From: an uncultured Flavobacterium sp.
GTDB taxonomy: Bacteria > Bacteroidota > Bacteroidia > Flavobacteriales > Flavobacteriaceae
NCBI RefSeq assembly: GCF_947632075.1
Contig: NZ_CANRNX010000011.1
Span: 1 to 43,160, forward strand
Direction of reading: 5' to 3'
Length of the DNA stretch: 43,160 nucleotides
Below the pieces are notes generated by a model that was not told the origin of the DNA, ran no database searches, and worked only from the letters and a program-made list of their open reading frames with translations. Made by a program: the position numbers and the translations under genes. The stretch's first letter is position 1. Each line of letters starts with the position of its first letter. This document shows, one piece after another, positions 40,581-43,160 of the stretch.

Positions 40581-41460
40581 ATTTTCTCGCTTTACGCTCT
40601 CTTGCAATCAATGTATTTTTCATTAACATCGCAATTGTCATTGGACCTACTCCACCAGGAACTGGTGTAATCCAAGATGCTTTTTCAGAAACTTCATCAA
40701 AAGCAACATCTCCTTTAATTACATACCCTTTTGGGTTATTATCATCTGAAACACGAGTAATTCCAACATCAACAATAACAGCACCGTCTTTAATCATATT
40801 TGCTTTTAAAAATTCAGGAACTCCTAAAGCCGTGATTACAATATCTGCTTCACGTGTGATTTCTTCAATATTTTGAGTAGCCGAATGCGTTAAGGTAACT
40901 GTTGCGTTCCCTGGATATGCCTTACGACTCATTAATAAACTCATTGGTTTTCCAACAATATTAGAACGACCAATCACTACAACATTTTTACCTTTTGTAT
41001 CGATTTTGTTACGCTCTAATAACTGTAAAATTCCAAATGGAGTTGCAGGAATAAACGACTCTAATTCTAAAGCCATACGTCCAAAATTTTCTGGATGAAA
41101 ACCATCAACATCTTTATCTGGATTTACAGCGTTTAAAACTTTTTGTTCATCAATATGTTTTGGTAAAGGTAATTGAACAATGAATCCGTCAATGTCATCA
41201 TTATTGTTCAATTCTTGAATTTTAGCTAATAATTCTTCTTCTGTAGTTTCTTCTGGTAATGAAACTAAAGTAGAATCAAAACCTACTTTTTCACAAGCTT
41301 TCACTTTACTTCCAACATAAGTTAAACTCGCACCATTACTTCCTACCAAAATAGCAGCTAAATGTGGTACTTTTTCTCCACGTTCTTTAATCAAAGCTAC
41401 ATCTGCAGCAATTTCATTTTTAATTTCTTCAGAAACTTTTTTTCCGTCTAGTAGTTGCAT
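40579..41460 (-). CDS. folD: Methylenetetrahydrofolate dehydrogenase / cyclohydrolase
   Basis: Bifunctional enzyme that interconverts 5,10-methylene-, methenyl- and 10-formyl-tetrahydrofolate with NADP. The 293-residue protein has the family's usual length. The catalytic Y48 and K52 ([13 protein letters not shown]), the [11 protein letters not shown] segment, the [10 protein letters not shown] motif, the nucleotide-binding [17 protein letters not shown] and the PGGVGPMT loop near the C-terminus are all present. It lies downstream of ffh on the same strand; a hairpin ends the ffh transcript in between. Confidence 0.95.
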   Translation of the reverse strand: MQLLDGKKVSEEIKNEIAADVALIKERGEKVPHLAAILVGSNGASLTYVGSKVKACEKVGFDSTLVSLPEETTEEELLAKIQELNNNDDIDGFIVQLPLPKHIDEQKVLNAVNPDKDVDGFHPENFGRMALELESFIPATPFGILQLLERNKIDTKGKNVVVIGRSNIVGKPMSLLMSRKAYPGNATVTLTHSATQNIEEITREADIVITALGVPEFLKANMIKDGAVIVDVGITRVSDDNNPKGYVIKGDVAFDEVSEKASWITPVPGGVGPMTIAMLMKNTLIARERKARK

Positions 41461-41496
41461 TTTAATTGTGTGTTGTTGTGTTGTTTATATAAATGA

Positions 41497-41529
41497 AAAG
41501 GACTAAACTTCAGAGAAATTTAATCCTTT
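41497..41529 (-). terminator. Terminator of ffh
   Basis: On the minus strand AAAGGATTAAA and TTTAGTCCTTT (41519-41529 and 41497-41507) form an 11-bp stem with one G-U pair and an 11-base loop, followed by a T-rich tract. It starts six bases past the ffh stop. Confidence 0.75.
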
Positions 41530-41535
41530 AATATT

Positions 41536-42873
41536 TTAGCGCATACCTTTCATTCCGCCCATCATTCGCATAAGGTTTTTACCTTTTGCACCTTGCATCA
41601 TTTTCATCATTTTGCTCATTTGGTCAAATTGCTTAAGTAATTGATTTACTTGATTGATATCCGTTCCAGATCCTTTAGCGACACGCAATTTACGTTTAGC
41701 ATCTAATAAAGCTGGTTTCGCTCTTTCAGCAGGAGTCATAGAATGAATGATTGCTTCGATATGTTTGAAAGCGTCGTCTTCAATTTCTACATCTTTTAAT
41801 GCTTTTCCAACACCAGGAATCATTCCAACAAGATCTTTCATAGATCCCATTTTCTTCACTTGCTGAATTTGCGATAAGAAGTCGTCAAAACCGAATTCGT
41901 TCTTAGCAATTTTCTTTTGTAATTTACGCGCTTCTTCTTCGTCGTATTGTGCTTGAGCACGCTCAACTAAAGAGATAACGTCTCCCATTCCTAAAATACG
42001 ATCAGCCATACGATCTGGATAGAACACATCAATCGCATCCATCTTCTCACCTGTACCAATAAATTTAATTGGTTTGTTTACGATAGATTTAATTGAAATC
42101 GCAGCTCCACCACGCGTATCACCATCTAATTTAGTAAGCACCACTCCGTCAAAATCTAAACGGTCGTTGAATGCTTTTGCTGTATTAACAGCATCTTGCC
42201 CTGTCATAGAGTCAACCACGAATAAAGTTTCTTGTGGTTTTACTGCAGCATGAACATTAGCAATTTCGTTCATCATTTCTTCGTCAATCGCTAAACGACC
42301 AGCCGTATCGATGATTACAACGTTAAATCCGTTTTGTTTTGCATACGCAATTGCGTTTTCTGAAATTGAAACAGGATTTTTATTTTCTGGTTCTGAATAT
42401 ACTTCAACACCAATTTGTTCACCAACCACATGCAACTGATTAATCGCCGCCGGACGGTAAATATCACAAGCTACCAATAAAGGTTTTTTGTTTTTCTTTG
42501 TTTTAAGGAAATTAGCTAATTTACCAGAAAAGGTAGTTTTACCTGAACCTTGTAAACCAGACATTAAAATAACCGAAGGATTACTAGACAAGTTTACACC
42601 AGCAGCATCACCTCCCATTAATTCTGTTAATTCATCTTTAACGATTTTAACCATTAATTGCCCTGGTTGCAACGTAGTTAATACGTCTTGACCCATTGCT
42701 TTTTCTTTTACTCTATTAGTAAAATCTTTAGCAATTTTAAAGTTAACATCGGCATCTAATAAGGCACGACGAACTTCTTTTAAAGTATCGGCAACGTTTA
42801 CCTCAGTAATTTTACCGTGACCTTTTAATATATGTAGAGCTTTATCTAGTTTATCACTTAAATTATCGAACAT
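41536..42873 (-). CDS. ffh: Signal recognition particle protein (SRP54)
   Basis: GTPase that, with 4.5S RNA, delivers ribosomes making membrane proteins to FtsY. The 445-residue protein has the N domain (about 1-85), the G domain with P-loop GLQGSGKTT at 106-114, the DTAGR motif and TKLDGD, and a methionine-rich M domain from about 300, ending in MMKMMQGAKGKNLMRMMGGMKGMR-type sequence. The promoter TTTG-N20-TATATTTG lies just upstream and gives a leader of about 20 bases. Confidence 0.96.
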   Translation of the reverse strand: MFDNLSDKLDKALHILKGHGKITEVNVADTLKEVRRALLDADVNFKIAKDFTNRVKEKAMGQDVLTTLQPGQLMVKIVKDELTELMGGDAAGVNLSSNPSVILMSGLQGSGKTTFSGKLANFLKTKKNKKPLLVACDIYRPAAINQLHVVGEQIGVEVYSEPENKNPVSISENAIAYAKQNGFNVVIIDTAGRLAIDEEMMNEIANVHAAVKPQETLFVVDSMTGQDAVNTAKAFNDRLDFDGVVLTKLDGDTRGGAAISIKSIVNKPIKFIGTGEKMDAIDVFYPDRMADRILGMGDVISLVERAQAQYDEEEARKLQKKIAKNEFGFDDFLSQIQQVKKMGSMKDLVGMIPGVGKALKDVEIEDDAFKHIEAIIHSMTPAERAKPALLDAKRKLRVAKGSGTDINQVNQLLKQFDQMSKMMKMMQGAKGKNLMRMMGGMKGMR

Positions 42874-42898
42874 ACAGTTATCTTTTTAAACTAAGTTG

Positions 42899-42930
42899 CA
42901 AATATATAATAATATAGCTGAAGTGTCAAA
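42899..42930 (-). promoter_or_regulatory. Promoter of ffh (TTTG-N20-TATATTTG)
   Basis: On the minus strand TTTG (42927-42930) and TATATTTG (42899-42906), 20 bases apart, match both boxes of the Bacteroidota consensus exactly. Confidence 0.65.
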
Positions 42931-43079
42931 TACCTATAAATTTAAAAAACACTTTTTTTAAATTATTTTACCTAAACATAAACTATTGTAAGAAGCATAA
43001 AATCAAACAAGAACAATCCTCTTTCATTAAATACATCATAATTAGAACTAATTGTAATTTAAAAACAGTATTAAAAAAA

Positions 43080-43110
43080 TTGTTAATTATTTTTAATTCT
43101 GATAACTTCG
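43080..43110 (+). promoter_or_regulatory. Possible promoter of a gene running off the window end
   Basis: TTG (43080-43082) and TAACTTCG (43103-43110), 20 bases apart, resemble the promoter consensus with one mismatch in the -7 box. ATG triplets at 43151 and 43155 could begin the next gene, but only a few codons are visible. Bases 42931-43079 hold nothing else that I recognise. Confidence 0.35.
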
Positions 43111-43160
43111 CAAGTCATTTAAATTTAAAAAAGCTTTAAAATCTTGCATTATGAATGAAT

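Noticed and set aside
1..43160. CRISPR array, insertion sequence, prophage, integrase or toxin-antitoxin locus
   Set aside because: I looked for regularly spaced repeats, transposase or integrase motifs and small toxin pairs, and found none; gene content and base composition are uniform.

Overview
The window reads as ordinary chromosome from a low-GC member of the Flavobacteriaceae (Bacteroidota), close to Flavobacterium. The evidence is the strongly AT-biased coding sequence and spacers, the near absence of Shine-Dalgarno sequences, many upstream copies of the Bacteroidota -7 promoter element TAnnTTTG, and typical family content (duplicated ExbD with a TonB, DUF4173 membrane protein, membrane-anchored MutS-like ATPase, lipoproteins with SKDD-type N-termini). 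I saw no insertion sequence, phage, CRISPR array, integrase or toxin-antitoxin pair. Organism and gene calls rest on reading motifs, not on searches.

Layout. 1-2155: a tRNA-Lys(TTT) cut by the window edge, divergent from shikimate kinase aroK; aroK converges on a three-gene minus-strand unit (S4 RNA-binding protein, TPMT-like methyltransferase, phosphoribosyltransferase). 2235-5191: FKBP-like lipoprotein, small unknown protein, a GNAT acetyltransferase preceded by a 17-codon leader ORF, and a DUF2071 protein. 5370-10195: a four-gene export operon (TolC, HlyD, two ABC-2 permeases) with no ATPase gene. 10277-15237: single genes of poorly known function (DUF2459, three DUF1801-type domains in two genes, a secreted EreA/ChaN-like protein, a metallo-beta-lactamase-fold enzyme). 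15410-19117: PstS-like lipoprotein plus TPR protein, then queE and a DUF2059 protein. 19146-24764 (minus): AEC transporter, rimO, an outer-membrane barrel, and a membrane protein / winged-helix regulator / DUF4173 group.

24886-32443 is a complete heavy-metal efflux locus on the minus strand: response regulator, histidine kinase, then TolC-like, membrane-fusion lipoprotein and CzcA/CusA-type RND pump. Two exact 10-bp direct repeats with 11-bp period sit between the kinase stop codon and the pump promoter, a good candidate for the regulator's binding site. 32522-34764 encodes a membrane-anchored MutS-like ATPase coupled to a MepB-family protein. 34838-38011 is the exbB-exbD-exbD-tonB energy-transduction operon plus a small membrane protein. 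A 750-bp very AT-rich spacer, strikingly poor in G on the + strand, follows. 38763-42873 holds an alpha/beta hydrolase, an rRNA pseudouridine synthase, folD and ffh.

No single feature qualifies as a clear new defence or mobile system. The best leads are regulatory: the palindrome that ends two convergent genes inside their coding regions, the leader ORF overlapping the GNAT start, the direct repeats at the efflux operon, and the G-poor spacer. At the protein level the best leads are the MutS-like/MepB pair and the DUF1801/YdeI fusion.
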